DNA of 64,000 nt from Marivirga harenae (GTDB lineage Bacteria; Bacteroidota; Bacteroidia; Cytophagales; Cyclobacteriaceae), in contig NZ_CP130565.1 of assembly GCF_030534335.1 (NCBI RefSeq), forward strand, positions 1,881,501 to 1,945,500, given 5' to 3'. How positions within the stretch are numbered: the stretch's first letter is position 1; the number at the start of each line of letters is the position of its first letter. Position numbers and translations under genes: made by a program. A model generated the notes under the pieces. The model was not told the DNA's origin, did not search any database, and saw only the letters and a list, made by a program, of their open reading frames with translations. Below, one piece after another: positions 9,261 to 18,542 of this stretch.

Positions 9261-9755
9261 ATGAGAATTATTGTAGTAATAATTTTGCTAAGCTTTTTGG
9301 CTACAGCTTGTAATAATGAAAATGAAAACAAAGTCATCTATCTAGTTCGACATGCAGAAAAAGATGTAACCCCTAAAAATGATCCTCCTCTCACCACTGA
9401 TGGCGTAATAAGGTCTGTGGATTTGGCTAGTTGGTTCAATGATATAAAGGTAGATTCAATTTTTTCAACGGATTATGCTCGGACACGTGAGACAGCCGAG
9501 CCAGTTGCGGAGCGTCAGAATCTTCAAATCTCACTATATGAACCCAAGAACTTTGCAACAAAATTAAAAGCATTAAAAGTGGATACTATTTTAGTAATAG
9601 GTCACAGCAATACCATTCTTGAAGAAATAGAAGCGTTGGGTTTTGAAAAGCCACAAAAGGAAATCAAAGAAAGTGAATATGATAAAATTTTTGAGTTAAG
9701 ATTTGCTTCAGGCGAGGTTATTACCCACAGCTATGGATCAAAATATAAAGAATAA
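9261..9755 (+). CDS. Histidine phosphatase (SixA/phosphoglycerate-mutase-like) lipoprotein
   Basis: A 164-residue protein with a lipobox ending FLATAC (Cys17), so it is exported and lipidated. The branch-1 histidine phosphatase RHG-type motif is present as LVRHAEKD, the second conserved Arg lies in DYARTRETAEP, and the catalytic His reappears as VIGHSN. Length fits small SixA-like members. SixA in enterobacteria dephosphorylates a phospho-His protein in the cytosol; this one is predicted outside the cytoplasm, so its substrate must differ. It follows the histidine kinase gene by 20 bases, suggesting co-transcription. Substrate unknown. Confidence 0.75.
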   Translation: MRIIVVIILLSFLATACNNENENKVIYLVRHAEKDVTPKNDPPLTTDGVIRSVDLASWFNDIKVDSIFSTDYARTRETAEPVAERQNLQISLYEPKNFATKLKALKVDTILVIGHSNTILEEIEALGFEKPQKEIKESEYDKIFELRFASGEVITHSYGSKYKE

Positions 9756-9791
9756 TTTCAAACATTTTGTGTCTAAATTGATTTTGATTTC

Positions 9792-10241
9792 ATGCACTTA
9801 AGACTCAAAACTAAAGTCAACCAAGACTTTTTATCGGTAAAAAGCGGATTTGATGAAAAACTGTTTTTATCCTTGAATCCTCCTTTTCCACCAGTTAACC
9901 TAAAGGAGTTTGGAGGTTGTGAAACAGGTGATAGGGTGCATCTCGAACTGAATTTTATTTTTTTTAAACAGGATTGGATTAGCAAAATAACTTTTGATAA
10001 TACCTCAGATTCTGTTTTTGAATTTGTAGATGAAGGCATCAAGTTACCATTCTTTTTAAAATCATGGAAGCATCATCATGTGGTTGAGAAAATCGATGAA
10101 AATGAATCTAGTATCATAGATGATATTGAATTTAAATCACCATCCATATTAATGGATTACTTATTGAAGCCTGTTTTGTGGCTTCAATTTGCTTATCGGA
10201 AGCCCATTTACAAGAAGATATTTCAGGCTGTGGGTGCATAA
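9792..10241 (+). CDS. SRPBCC-like (START-fold) ligand-binding domain protein
   Basis: A 149-residue cytosolic protein without signal or membrane segment. The pattern MHLRLKTKVNQDF, NPPFPPVNLKEFGGCETGDRVHLEL and SWKHHHVVEKIDENESSIIDDIEFK fits uncharacterised SRPBCC-superfamily proteins in Bacteroidota (a beta-grasp round a long C-terminal helix holding a hydrophobic cavity). The C-terminal helix (YLLKPVLWLQFAYRKPIYKK) is consistent. The ligand is unknown. It follows the lipoprotein phosphatase gene by 36 bases and may belong to the same transcript. Confidence 0.6.
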   Translation: MHLRLKTKVNQDFLSVKSGFDEKLFLSLNPPFPPVNLKEFGGCETGDRVHLELNFIFFKQDWISKITFDNTSDSVFEFVDEGIKLPFFLKSWKHHHVVEKIDENESSIIDDIEFKSPSILMDYLLKPVLWLQFAYRKPIYKKIFQAVGA

Positions 10242-10316
10242 AACACAGATTAATCCCTCATATGTTCTCTACTAATAGCAAATATTTATAATTTTGCTTA
10301 TTATGTTAATAAAACT

Positions 10317-11615
10317 ATGAGGGGCAAGCTACTATTCGGCATATTGTTATTTTTTTTTAGTACACTCGAGCTTTCGGCAAGTTCGGTAACATTTAAGCAT
10401 AAAGAAAATTTCAAAATCAAGCTTCAGGATCCAACTTATCCTCAATTAATAAGCTATTTTCCAAAATTTGCGTACCCAACCTCCACAGAATTTCAATTAG
10501 TAGGAATGGATTTTCATTTCTATTTATTGAGTCTGAATGATACTCAATACTATTTATGGATTAAAGACATAAACTTGGATTTTGAGATTGAAGTATCACA
10601 GCCTGAAAGGAATGACCAAGACATCTTGATCGTGTCAGTAGAAAAGTGGCGATCTGGAAATCTTAGTTTAAGCAATTCTAAACTTAAGAAACTCAATAGT
10701 ATAGACCTTTATTATTCGAAAGCTTTAGATAGCATAGAACATTTAGCTTTAAGTGATGATAAATATGGAGCTGAAACCGGCTATAATACTACGGTATGGA
10801 GTCATAGGTCTGCTAAGCGTTTATTTAATTTTGCTATAGAGAATTATAATCAGGAGTTTGAGGAAAATATAGTGGGATATTCATCCAAGTATGTCAAGTA
10901 TTGGCAATTGATGTATAAATTATTTTATCAATATTTTCATACCAGTGCTTTTAAAGGATTGAAGAAAATTGAAATGAAATCAGAAATAGAGTCTGATTTT
11001 GGGGAGCCCGAATCAAATGCCTTGGTTTTTTATCATTTCTTTAGAATCGGACTGCCTTTATCCGAATTAGAAGAGAATTACCAATTACTTAAAGGTGATT
11101 TAAGTGATAGGGAAAAAAACATAGTTCAGGAACTGATCCAAATGCAAAAGTTAAAGGAGCTATCTGTTCGATCCGAAATAGATTTTATTTTTGGAATTGA
11201 CATAGACGGAGCAATGGAGAACTATATTTCCCGTGATTCATCTGAAAGGTCGTATTTACTAGTTTTTTGGTCAATCTGGGATACAGACATAGCCCACGAA
11301 TTTAATTTGTTAGAAGATTTAAAACTAGAAGTAAAGGACAATTTCAGATTCGTGCATATCTGTATTGATGCTTACGAAGTGCCTGAAAAAACCAAAGCAT
11401 TTATTTATCAAAATAGGATAAGAGGTCATCATTTATTACCCGAACAATCTAATGCCTTTAGAAAAAGTAGATATAAAAATGACTTAAATATACGGAATTT
11501 CCCATTTTACATAATTTTAGACAAAAAGGGTGAAATTATTGAATCAGAGTCAATGTCATTAATTATCAGTGATCGTCTTGAAGAAAAGTTGATCAAAGCA
11601 GGTGCAAAAAAATAG
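10317..11615 (+). CDS. Exported protein with C-terminal thioredoxin-like domain lacking CxxC
   Basis: A 432-residue protein with a signal peptide (hydrophobic stretch ending LSAS). The N-terminal two thirds are not recognised. The last 130 residues read like a TlpA/thioredoxin fold: SYLLVFWSIWDTDIAHEFNLL in place of the usual FWATWCxxC strand-helix, then FRFVHICID, and the cis-Pro region IRNFPFYIILDKKGEI. The catalytic CxxC is replaced by I-W-D-T, so it should not do thiol-disulfide chemistry. Bacteroidota often have TlpA-like proteins of this layout in the periplasm. Its stop codon is inside the stem of the shared terminator at 11611-11639. Role unknown. Confidence 0.6.
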   Translation: MRGKLLFGILLFFFSTLELSASSVTFKHKENFKIKLQDPTYPQLISYFPKFAYPTSTEFQLVGMDFHFYLLSLNDTQYYLWIKDINLDFEIEVSQPERNDQDILIVSVEKWRSGNLSLSNSKLKKLNSIDLYYSKALDSIEHLALSDDKYGAETGYNTTVWSHRSAKRLFNFAIENYNQEFEENIVGYSSKYVKYWQLMYKLFYQYFHTSAFKGLKKIEMKSEIESDFGEPESNALVFYHFFRIGLPLSELEENYQLLKGDLSDREKNIVQELIQMQKLKELSVRSEIDFIFGIDIDGAMENYISRDSSERSYLLVFWSIWDTDIAHEFNLLEDLKLEVKDNFRFVHICIDAYEVPEKTKAFIYQNRIRGHHLLPEQSNAFRKSRYKNDLNIRNFPFYIILDKKGEIIESESMSLIISDRLEEKLIKAGAKK

Positions 11616-11639
11616 CTCTACAATTATTGTAGAGCTATT
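11611..11639. terminator. Bidirectional intrinsic terminator between two convergent genes
   Basis: A perfect 13-bp stem (AATAGCTCTACAA, 11611-11623; TTGTAGAGCTATT, 11627-11639) closes a three-base loop. Upstream, seven A bases give a U-run for the minus-strand ftsH transcript; the plus side has a short T-rich stretch. It lies exactly between the convergent ends of the thioredoxin-like gene and ftsH. Confidence 0.75.
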
Positions 11640-11660
11640 ACTTTTGAGATAAATGGATTC

Positions 11661-13742
11661 CTACTTATCCTCTTTTTTATTTTCTGTGTTTGAAGATTCG
11701 GAGGTAGTTTCTTCAGCTACAGCTTCATCTTTTTTTGATTCTCCTTCTTTCTTTTCCTGATCTAATTTTTCTTGCTTTTTACCATTGGTATATGCTTCAT
11801 AAGTTGTTTGTTGAGCAAATGGTCTTTTACCAATTAATTTCTCTAAATCAGATTGGAAAATTATTTCCTTCTCAAGAAGTTGCTGTGCTAAAATTTCCAA
11901 CTTGTCTCTTTTTTCTGTCAAGAGCTTTTTAGTTGTTACATAAGCTTTGGCTATTAATTTATTAACCTCTTCGTCAATTACCTTAGCAGTATCTTCAGAA
12001 TACGGTTTCGTAAATTTATAATCACCACCGTCTTTAGAGTCATAGAAAGAAACATTACCGATTTTATCGTTCATACCGTAAACGCTTACCATGCTGTAAG
12101 CCATTTTGGTAATTCTTTCTAAATCACTTAAAGCTCCAGTAGAAATTTTACCAAAAACTATTTCCTCTGCTGCACGACCACCAAGAGCCATACACATTTC
12201 ATCAAATAATTGTTCTGTTTGATGTAAGAACTGTTCTTTAGGTAAATATTGAGCATATCCCAAAGCTGCAATTCCTCTTGGTACAATACTAACTTTCACC
12301 AATGGATCTGCATGCTCTAAGAACCATCCTGCAACAGCATGCCCCGCTTCATGGTAAGCAACAATTTTCTTTTCTTCTGGAGAAATGATTTTATTTTTCT
12401 TCTCGAGACCACCAATAACTCTATCGATAGCATCTTGGAAGTCATCCATATCAACTGCTTTCTTATTTCGTCTTGCGGCAATTAAAGCAGCTTCATTACA
12501 AACATTAGCTATTTCAGCTCCGGCAAAGCCAGGAGTTTGCGCAGCTAATTTCTTCGCGTCCATTTCCTTACTTACCTTTAATGGGCCCAAATGAACTTTG
12601 AAAATAGCCTCTCTTCCGATAATATCTGGCTTATCTATACTTACTTGTCTATCAAACCTTCCTGGTCTCATTAAAGCAGAATCCAGTACGTCTGGTCTGT
12701 TTGTTGCAGCTAAAATGATAACCCCTGAGTCAGTAGAGAAACCATCCATCTCCACTAATAAGGAATTTAAGGTATTTTCTCTCTCATCATTTGAACCCGG
12801 CATTCTTCCACCACCTCTAGAGCGACCAATTGCATCGATTTCGTCAATAAAAACGATACAAGGAGCTTTTTCCTTGGCTTGTTTGAATAAATCCCGTACT
12901 CTAGCCGCACCAACACCCACAAACATTTCTACGAAATCAGAGCCTGATAAAGAAAAGAAAGGAACTTCAGCTTCACCAGCAACTGCTTTTGCTAGTAAAG
13001 TTTTTCCAGTACCCGGAGGGCCTACCAATAATGCACCCTTAGGTATTTTTCCGCCAAGCGTTGTGAATTTGGAAGGGTTTTTTAAGAATTCTACTATCTC
13101 TGCGACTTCTTCTTTTGCTTCGTCTAGTCCGGCTACATCTTTAAAAGTAATTTTAACTTTATTTTCCGCGTCAAATAATGCTGCTTTGGATTTGCCGATA
13201 TTGAAGATTTGGCCACCAGGTCCACCCTGCCCGGACATTCTTCTCATTAAGAACCATACACCAAATAATAAAAATATTAAAAAGCCATAGCTCCAAAACA
13301 TTTCCGACCATTGGGTTCTTTCTTCTACCTCATAACCAATTCTGTCCCCTTCGGGAACTTGGCTTTCAAGCTGAGCAAAGTTTTTATCGAAGATATCTAA
13401 ACTAGGAATTTCAAAAGAATAGTGCGGACCTTGTTGATAATTCCAAGGATTACTATTCTCTAACTCCTGGATATATTTTGAATTTTGGAGTGCTTCTTCT
13501 TTAAGGAAGACTTCAACTATTCCTTGATTTTTGAGCAATAAGACTTTTTTTACATCATTACTCAAATACATTCTTTCGAATCTTTTTTCAGATATTTTAA
13601 TAGCACTACTGCTGCCACTAAACATGGATATACCAAAAACCACTGAGATCAAAATAATAATTACCCAAATTTGATAATTAGGCTTTTGAGGGGGTTTAGG
13701 TATGATTTTTTTTCTTTTGTTATCTTTTGGTGTTTCTGCCAT
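11661..13742 (-). CDS. ftsH: ATP-dependent zinc metalloprotease FtsH
   Basis: A 693-residue membrane AAA+ protease that degrades membrane and short-lived cytosolic proteins as a hexamer. Two transmembrane helices (about 24-41 and 150-167) flank a periplasmic domain. The AAA domain has Walker A GPPGTGKT (241-248), Walker [10 protein letters not shown] (about 296-304) and an arginine-finger region MRPGRFDRQ. The M41 peptidase has the zinc motif HEAGH (464-468). A charged, low-complexity Glu/Lys tail follows. Length and motif order are normal. It lies downstream of rsfS on the same strand, 66 bases apart, a neighbourhood seen widely in Bacteroidota, and ends at a strong shared terminator. Confidence 0.97.
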   Translation of the reverse strand: MAETPKDNKRKKIIPKPPQKPNYQIWVIIILISVVFGISMFSGSSSAIKISEKRFERMYLSNDVKKVLLLKNQGIVEVFLKEEALQNSKYIQELENSNPWNYQQGPHYSFEIPSLDIFDKNFAQLESQVPEGDRIGYEVEERTQWSEMFWSYGFLIFLLFGVWFLMRRMSGQGGPGGQIFNIGKSKAALFDAENKVKITFKDVAGLDEAKEEVAEIVEFLKNPSKFTTLGGKIPKGALLVGPPGTGKTLLAKAVAGEAEVPFFSLSGSDFVEMFVGVGAARVRDLFKQAKEKAPCIVFIDEIDAIGRSRGGGRMPGSNDERENTLNSLLVEMDGFSTDSGVIILAATNRPDVLDSALMRPGRFDRQVSIDKPDIIGREAIFKVHLGPLKVSKEMDAKKLAAQTPGFAGAEIANVCNEAALIAARRNKKAVDMDDFQDAIDRVIGGLEKKNKIISPEEKKIVAYHEAGHAVAGWFLEHADPLVKVSIVPRGIAALGYAQYLPKEQFLHQTEQLFDEMCMALGGRAAEEIVFGKISTGALSDLERITKMAYSMVSVYGMNDKIGNVSFYDSKDGGDYKFTKPYSEDTAKVIDEEVNKLIAKAYVTTKKLLTEKRDKLEILAQQLLEKEIIFQSDLEKLIGKRPFAQQTTYEAYTNGKKQEKLDQEKKEGESKKDEAVAEETTSESSNTENKKEDK

Positions 13743-13808
13743 TACTTTTTACTATTACAATGCTGCTAGCATAACGTTAGCATTTAGCATTATGTTTATG
13801 ATAATTTT

Positions 13809-14162
13809 TTATACATTTTCAACCTCGATGATTTTTGCATCGCCCCAAAGATTTTCTAGGTCATAATGTTCTCTTTTGTCTTTTTTGAAAACGTGGGCGA
13901 CAACGTTTACAAAGTCAATGAGAATCCATTCTCTATTGTTTTTTCCTTCCGACTTCCAAGGGTTCTCTTGTGTTTCTTTGTATACGTATTTTTCTATAGA
14001 TTCTGAAATCGAATCTGCCTGAGTATCAGAAGTAGCTGAACATATAACAAAGAAATCAGCTACTGCGTTTTTCACTTCCGATAAATCTATGATGGTGATG
14101 TCTTGAGCTTTTCTCTCCTGCATTCCCTGCACCACTAAGTTACTTAAAGCCTCTGAATTCAT
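13809..14162 (-). CDS. rsfS: Ribosome silencing factor RsfS
   Basis: A 117-residue protein of the RsfS/Iojap family, which binds ribosomal protein L14 and blocks subunit joining when nutrients are scarce. Conserved stretches are visible: DITIIDLSEVKNAVADFFVICSATSDTQADSI, NPWKSEG (usual form PxxxEG) and WILIDFVNVVAHVF followed by YDLENLWGDAK. Length is typical. It is transcribed towards ftsH and divergently from birA, with only 59 bases between the two start codons, so the two promoters must lie close together or overlap. Confidence 0.95.
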   Translation of the reverse strand: MNSEALSNLVVQGMQERKAQDITIIDLSEVKNAVADFFVICSATSDTQADSISESIEKYVYKETQENPWKSEGKNNREWILIDFVNVVAHVFKKDKREHYDLENLWGDAKIIEVENV

Positions 14163-14221
14163 TAATTATTTTTTGGTTTCAAATCAAAAATGTTTATTTG
14201 CTGTAAATTTAATAAATAATA

Positions 14222-14992
14222 TTGCATAAAATCTTTGCCAATACTTTATTTATAGGGAAACAAGTGATTTCTCTGCCAAGCTGTCATTCCACTAATGATT
14301 TGATGGCACAAATGTCTGCCAAAAATCAACTTCATGAAGGTGCAATTATCATCACAGATCACCAAACAAAGGGTAAGGGACAAAGAGGAAATACTTGGAA
14401 TTCGCCACAAGGCGAGAATTTAACTTTTTCCGTTTATTTTAAACCAAAATTTTTGAAGCCTTCTCAGCAATTTGAGTTGAATCGAATGGTGTCTTTAGCA
14501 CTTTTGGATGTGTTAAAAAGACTTGTTCCTAACGCAAACTTGTTTGTAAAATGGCCTAATGATCTTATTGTTAACAAGAAAAAGATTGCCGGGATTCTAA
14601 TTGAAAACTCCATTAACCAAAACAGCATTTCGGAAAGCATAGCTGGAATTGGGTTAAATGTGAACCAGAGAGATAACCTTTTATCAACTGCTACTTCCTT
14701 AGCTTCTCATACTCAAAGGACTTGGGATTTAAACCAGCTTTTGCTTGAAGTTGCCCAAAGAATAGAGCATTACTATTTAATTTTGAGAGGAGGTGATTTC
14801 CGATTGATTCATGAGCTTTACGAGGCCAATTTGTATTTGAAGGATAAGGTGGCTTTTTATGAAGATTCGGTAAGTAAATTCAACGGAATTATACGGAAAG
14901 TTCATCCTGACGGAATTTTAGAAATTGAAGATGATAGTGGGATTTTCAAGAAATACCAGTTCAAAGAAGTCCGCTTATTGTCAAACCATTAA
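14222..14992 (+). CDS. birA: Biotin--[acetyl-CoA-carboxylase] ligase
   Basis: A 256-residue biotin protein ligase that activates biotin with ATP and attaches it to the carboxyl carrier protein. Visible motifs are the biotin/ATP loop GKGQRGNTWNSP, the catalytic KWPNDLIVNKKKIAGILIE and a short C-terminal SH3-like domain. There is no N-terminal helix-turn-helix, so it is a class I, non-regulatory enzyme. The start is a TTG at 14222: the only upstream ATG nearby (14190) runs into a stop, and the sequence MHKIFANTLF looks like the usual Bacteroidota N-terminus. A biotin carboxylase gene begins at the right edge of the window, a likely pathway partner. Confidence 0.92.
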   Translation: MHKIFANTLFIGKQVISLPSCHSTNDLMAQMSAKNQLHEGAIIITDHQTKGKGQRGNTWNSPQGENLTFSVYFKPKFLKPSQQFELNRMVSLALLDVLKRLVPNANLFVKWPNDLIVNKKKIAGILIENSINQNSISESIAGIGLNVNQRDNLLSTATSLASHTQRTWDLNQLLLEVAQRIEHYYLILRGGDFRLIHELYEANLYLKDKVAFYEDSVSKFNGIIRKVHPDGILEIEDDSGIFKKYQFKEVRLLSNH

Positions 14993-15043
14993 GCTTTTTA
15001 TCCAATAAATTCTTAGTCTCTTTATTTATTAAAACTAATGTGG

Positions 15044-15051
15044 TAATTTTG
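15044..15051 (+). promoter_or_regulatory. Putative -7 promoter element for ahcY
   Basis: TAATTTTG fits TAnnTTTG and lies 39 bases before the ahcY ATG. The -33 position is T-rich but has no clear TTG. Weak call. Confidence 0.35.
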
Positions 15052-15090
15052 TGTTGCTTTAATCAAATCACAAGAAGAAAATAAGTTAAG

Positions 15091-16392
15091 ATGATAGATA
15101 CACAGAATTACAAAGTAAAAGACATTTCCCTTGCTGCTTGGGGAAGAAAAGAGATTACACTTGCAGAGGCTGAAATGCCAGGATTGATGGCTTTAAGAGA
15201 AGAATATGGAAAAGAACAGCCATTGAAGGGTGCTAGAATCGCTGGTTGTTTGCATATGACTATTCAAACGGCTGTTTTGATTGAAACCTTAGTGGCTTTA
15301 GGTGCTGAAGTGACTTGGAGTTCTTGTAATATATTTTCAACTCAAGATCAAGCTGCAGCTGCTATTGCTGCTGCTGGTATTCCTGTTTATGCTTGGAAGG
15401 GCATGACTGAGGAAGAGTTCAACTGGTGTATAGAGCAAACACTTTTCTTTGGAGAAGATAAAAAGCCTCTAAATATGATATTGGATGATGGTGGTGATTT
15501 GACCAATATGGTTTTAGATAACTATCCTGAATTAGCAGATGGTATTAATGGTCTTTCAGAAGAAACTACTACAGGAGTTCATAGATTATATGAGCGTATG
15601 AAGAAAGGTACACTTCCAATGCCTGCAATTAATGTTAATGATTCTGTTACTAAATCTAAATTTGACAACAAGTATGGTTGTAAAGAATCGTTGGTGGATG
15701 CTATCAGAAGAGCAACTGATGTGATGATGGCCGGAAAAGTAGCTGTTGTTGGTGGATATGGAGATGTTGGAAAAGGCTCTGCTGCGTCCTTAAGAGGTGC
15801 TGGGGTGAGAGTTATAGTTACAGAAATTGACCCGATTTGTGCCCTTCAAGCTGCTATGGACGGATTTGAGGTAAAGCCAATGAAGAAAGCAGTTCCGGAA
15901 GCTGACATTATTGTTACTGCTACCGGCAACAAGGATATCATTACTTCTGATTTATTTGAAGCGATGAAAGATAAAGCTATTGTTTGTAATATTGGTCACT
16001 TCGATAATGAAATTGATGTAGATTGGTTACATAAAAATGCGGAGTGGGACAATATCAAACCACAAGTTGATTTAGTTACTATGAAAAACGGTAAGCAAAT
16101 TATACTTCTTGCCGAAGGTAGATTGGTAAACCTTGGTTGTGCTACAGGTCACCCGTCATTTGTAATGTCTAATTCATTTACAAATCAAACATTGGCTCAA
16201 ATCGAATTGTGGACTCGTAAAGATAATTATGAGAATGCTGTTTATATGTTGCCTAAGCACTTAGATGAAAAAGTTGCAGCATTGCACTTGGCTAAAATTG
16301 GAGTAGAACTAGATTCTTTAAGCAAAGACCAAGCAGATTACATTGGAGTTGAGGTTGAAGGACCATTTAAACCAGAGTATTATAGATATTAA
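15091..16392 (+). CDS. ahcY: Adenosylhomocysteinase
   Basis: A 433-residue S-adenosylhomocysteine hydrolase that splits SAH into adenosine and homocysteine, relieving product inhibition of methyltransferases. The N-terminal catalytic domain carries [16 protein letters not shown] and [11 protein letters not shown]. The Rossmann NAD domain has [12 protein letters not shown] followed by VTEIDP. The C-terminal extension [11 protein letters not shown] and the Lys/Tyr tail KPEYYRY complete the tetramer's NAD pocket. Length is normal for the bacterial form. It sits alone, with a TAnnTTTG element upstream and a strong terminator after it. Confidence 0.97.
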   Translation: MIDTQNYKVKDISLAAWGRKEITLAEAEMPGLMALREEYGKEQPLKGARIAGCLHMTIQTAVLIETLVALGAEVTWSSCNIFSTQDQAAAAIAAAGIPVYAWKGMTEEEFNWCIEQTLFFGEDKKPLNMILDDGGDLTNMVLDNYPELADGINGLSEETTTGVHRLYERMKKGTLPMPAINVNDSVTKSKFDNKYGCKESLVDAIRRATDVMMAGKVAVVGGYGDVGKGSAASLRGAGVRVIVTEIDPICALQAAMDGFEVKPMKKAVPEADIIVTATGNKDIITSDLFEAMKDKAIVCNIGHFDNEIDVDWLHKNAEWDNIKPQVDLVTMKNGKQIILLAEGRLVNLGCATGHPSFVMSNSFTNQTLAQIELWTRKDNYENAVYMLPKHLDEKVAALHLAKIGVELDSLSKDQADYIGVEVEGPFKPEYYRY

Positions 16393-16418
16393 GATATTCA
16401 TGCTTAATTAACCATTAG

Positions 16419-16451
16419 AAGAGACTAAATTAGAAGTTTAGTCTCTTTTTT
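16419..16451 (+). terminator. Intrinsic terminator of ahcY
   Basis: AAGAGACTAAA (16419-16429) pairs perfectly with TTTAGTCTCTT (16437-16447) over a 7-base loop and runs into six T bases. It lies 27 bases after the ahcY stop. Confidence 0.85.
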
Positions 16452-16491
16452 GTTTTATAACTAATTTGAAAAGGGAAGAAAAAAGTAATGT

Positions 16492-17625
16492 ATGAATAGG
16501 TTGATTTCTTATGTTCATTCGGTAGATATTACCTCCATGTCACCATCAGTTAATTTTGTGTTTTACAATGCTTTGTCAATTGCTGAAAAAGGTCAAGAAA
16601 TCAACCTTTATGTTAGAAGTGGGTCAAGTCAGCCCATTAGACCGTATTTAGAAGATAGGTTTAATACAATTATTCCAGAGAATCTTAAGATTCGAACCTT
16701 CAAAAGGCAGAAGTTCTCTATTTTCTTTTATTTATTTTGTATTCTAAATCTTTCTAGGAATAAATCTCAACAACTGATAATTACAAGGACATTAGGTTTT
16801 TTACCCTATCTGGTTACTCTCAAAAAATCGAACTGGAAAGTTTATTTTGAGACGCATGATTTTTATACCGACCTAAAGGTAAGAACTGATCTGAATTCCA
16901 ATCGTCTGGCAAGAAAGCAGAAATTAGAGAAATTATTTCTGAAAAAACTGGATGGGATTATTTGTTTAAGCAATGTTCAAAAGCAAGTTTTTAGAAAATA
17001 TTATCCCCACCAATCTATTAATGTATTTCACACTGGATTAATCATTAGGGACAAGAAGAAACCGACAATTGACCAAAAATATTTGGTGTATGTAGGTTCT
17101 CTAGATGCATTAAAAGGTATTTCCAATATATTTAAACTTTCAGAATACCTCGATGAGTCAATAAAAATTAAGATTATTGGAGGTAAATCAAAAGCTGAGA
17201 TTGCTAAAGTTGAATCGCAAATCACGCAGAAGAGATTGGATAACAAACTTGAGATCACGGGTTGGTTAGATAAGAAGGAATTACATCATCTCCTCCAAAA
17301 TGCTCAAGCAGGTCTTTTGCCACTAATGGATAATTTTTTTAATCGATATTTAACAGTTCCTTTAAAACTGCTGGACTATTATTCATTTAATTTGCCAGTA
17401 TTTGCTACCAAATTACCATCTTTGGAAGAGTTCATTGAAAATGCTAATACCGGTTTATTCGTTGATTGGGAAAAGCCAGAACAGGCGGCTCGAGAAATTG
17501 AGTCTTTTTTAGGTAATCAGGATAAGATGGAGAATGCTAGGCGAGAGCTGAAGGATGTCGCATTATCATTAAGCTGGGAAACTAGAGCCCAAAAACAAAT
17601 AGACTTACTAGAAGAAATATTTTAA
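16492..17625 (+). CDS. Glycosyltransferase family 4-like protein
   Basis: A 377-residue GT-B fold glycosyltransferase. The C-terminal half shows the nucleotide-sugar domain: YVGSLDALKGISN (start of the donor domain), ITGWLDKKELHHLLQNAQAGLLPL and LKLLDYYSFNLPVFATKLPSLEEFI, where an E-x7-E type motif would fall. The N-terminal half is divergent. It probably adds a sugar in synthesis of a surface polysaccharide or glycolipid. A methyltransferase-like gene follows after 8 bases in the same operon. Donor and acceptor cannot be read from the sequence. Confidence 0.8.
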   Translation: MNRLISYVHSVDITSMSPSVNFVFYNALSIAEKGQEINLYVRSGSSQPIRPYLEDRFNTIIPENLKIRTFKRQKFSIFFYLFCILNLSRNKSQQLIITRTLGFLPYLVTLKKSNWKVYFETHDFYTDLKVRTDLNSNRLARKQKLEKLFLKKLDGIICLSNVQKQVFRKYYPHQSINVFHTGLIIRDKKKPTIDQKYLVYVGSLDALKGISNIFKLSEYLDESIKIKIIGGKSKAEIAKVESQITQKRLDNKLEITGWLDKKELHHLLQNAQAGLLPLMDNFFNRYLTVPLKLLDYYSFNLPVFATKLPSLEEFIENANTGLFVDWEKPEQAAREIESFLGNQDKMENARRELKDVALSLSWETRAQKQIDLLEEIF

Positions 17626-17633
17626 TTAGGTAG

Positions 17634-18332
17634 ATGAATATTATCAGGAAAAAAATACTCAAACAACAGCAGTTATTAGAAGACATCTATGCAGATAGTC
17701 TTGTTTTGCAGCAACTGCTAAAGGGTTTTAAAACCTATATACCATGGACACAGTATGCGATTAGACCATTTGCCATATCCATCGTACTGAATGACCTCAT
17801 TTTAAACAATAGGAAATATTATTTAGAGTTTGGCTCAGGTGTATCCACCTTTTTAGCTGCAAAACTGGTCCAGTTAAACAGCCTTGATTGTAAAATTGTT
17901 TCTGTCGAACACGATGATGCATGGTTACAAATTGTGAAAGATACATTAGAAAAAGAGGGGTTAGCTCATCTCGTTGAATTGGTACATGTGCCCTTAAGAA
18001 GTCAAGAAAACGAGTTGATTTCTAAAACAGTAAACTGGTATGATAGAGAGGACTTAAAGTTCAAATTGCCCAACTACCAGTATGATGCAATTTTGGTAGA
18101 TGGCCCTCCTGGTGAAAAGAAAATGAATCGTTTTCCTGCCATAGAGTTTTTAAATGATCATTCACTTTTAGCTTCAGATTTGGTTGTTTATTTAGACGAT
18201 TTCAATCGACTTGAAGAAAAGAAAATCGTCAAGTATTGGGAAGAAATACTAAATATCAAATTTGATTCTGTACTAAATAAAATTGCAATTGGTACTAAAG
18301 GGAAAGGCTTTAAAGTAAGATTGCATAATTAA
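17634..18332 (+). CDS. Class I SAM-dependent methyltransferase-like protein
   Basis: A 232-residue protein with a Rossmann-type SAM fold: motif I YYLEFGSGVSTFLAAKL, an acidic post-I CKIVSVEHDDAW, and motif IV AILVDGPPGEKKMNRFPA. The DGPPG stretch resembles the methyltransferase-24-like proteins found in polysaccharide clusters. It probably modifies a sugar or lipid intermediate, but the substrate is unknown. It lies 8 bases after a glycosyltransferase gene and converges with the minus-strand glycan operon. Confidence 0.65.
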   Translation: MNIIRKKILKQQQLLEDIYADSLVLQQLLKGFKTYIPWTQYAIRPFAISIVLNDLILNNRKYYLEFGSGVSTFLAAKLVQLNSLDCKIVSVEHDDAWLQIVKDTLEKEGLAHLVELVHVPLRSQENELISKTVNWYDREDLKFKLPNYQYDAILVDGPPGEKKMNRFPAIEFLNDHSLLASDLVVYLDDFNRLEEKKIVKYWEEILNIKFDSVLNKIAIGTKGKGFKVRLHN

Positions 18333-18385
18333 GAGCTAATTAGGCTTCTCTTGATAAATGAAAACGGCTGGTAAAATTGACTTCA

Positions 18386-18410
18386 CTAAAAAAAAAAGAG
18401 GCTTTTTTAG
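18386..18410. terminator. Weak A/T hairpin between convergent glycan genes
   Basis: CTAAAAAA (18386-18393) and TTTTTTAG (18403-18410) can pair over a 9-base loop. The stem is nearly all A-T, so termination would be weak in either direction. The rest of the 210-base gap shows nothing clear. Confidence 0.35.
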
Positions 18411-18542
18411 AGTATTGAATTATGCTCAAAACCTCAAAATTTACTATTTTCGCTAGCATTCGGGGTTGTATAGTTTCAGCACAAAATAGAATGCCGAATT
18501 ATATTGGGTAGCTTTTTGTCCTTTTTTTCATGAGTTCCCTAA

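Noticed and set aside
12598-13290. A 230-codon plus-strand frame
   Set aside because: It lies wholly inside ftsH on the opposite strand and has low-complexity Ser/Pro/Ala composition typical of an antisense shadow.
13759-13791. Nested GCTA/TAGC and AATGCT/AGCATT repeats between rsfS and ftsH
   Set aside because: The stems are short, no T-run follows, and the genes look co-transcribed, so I could not assign a function.
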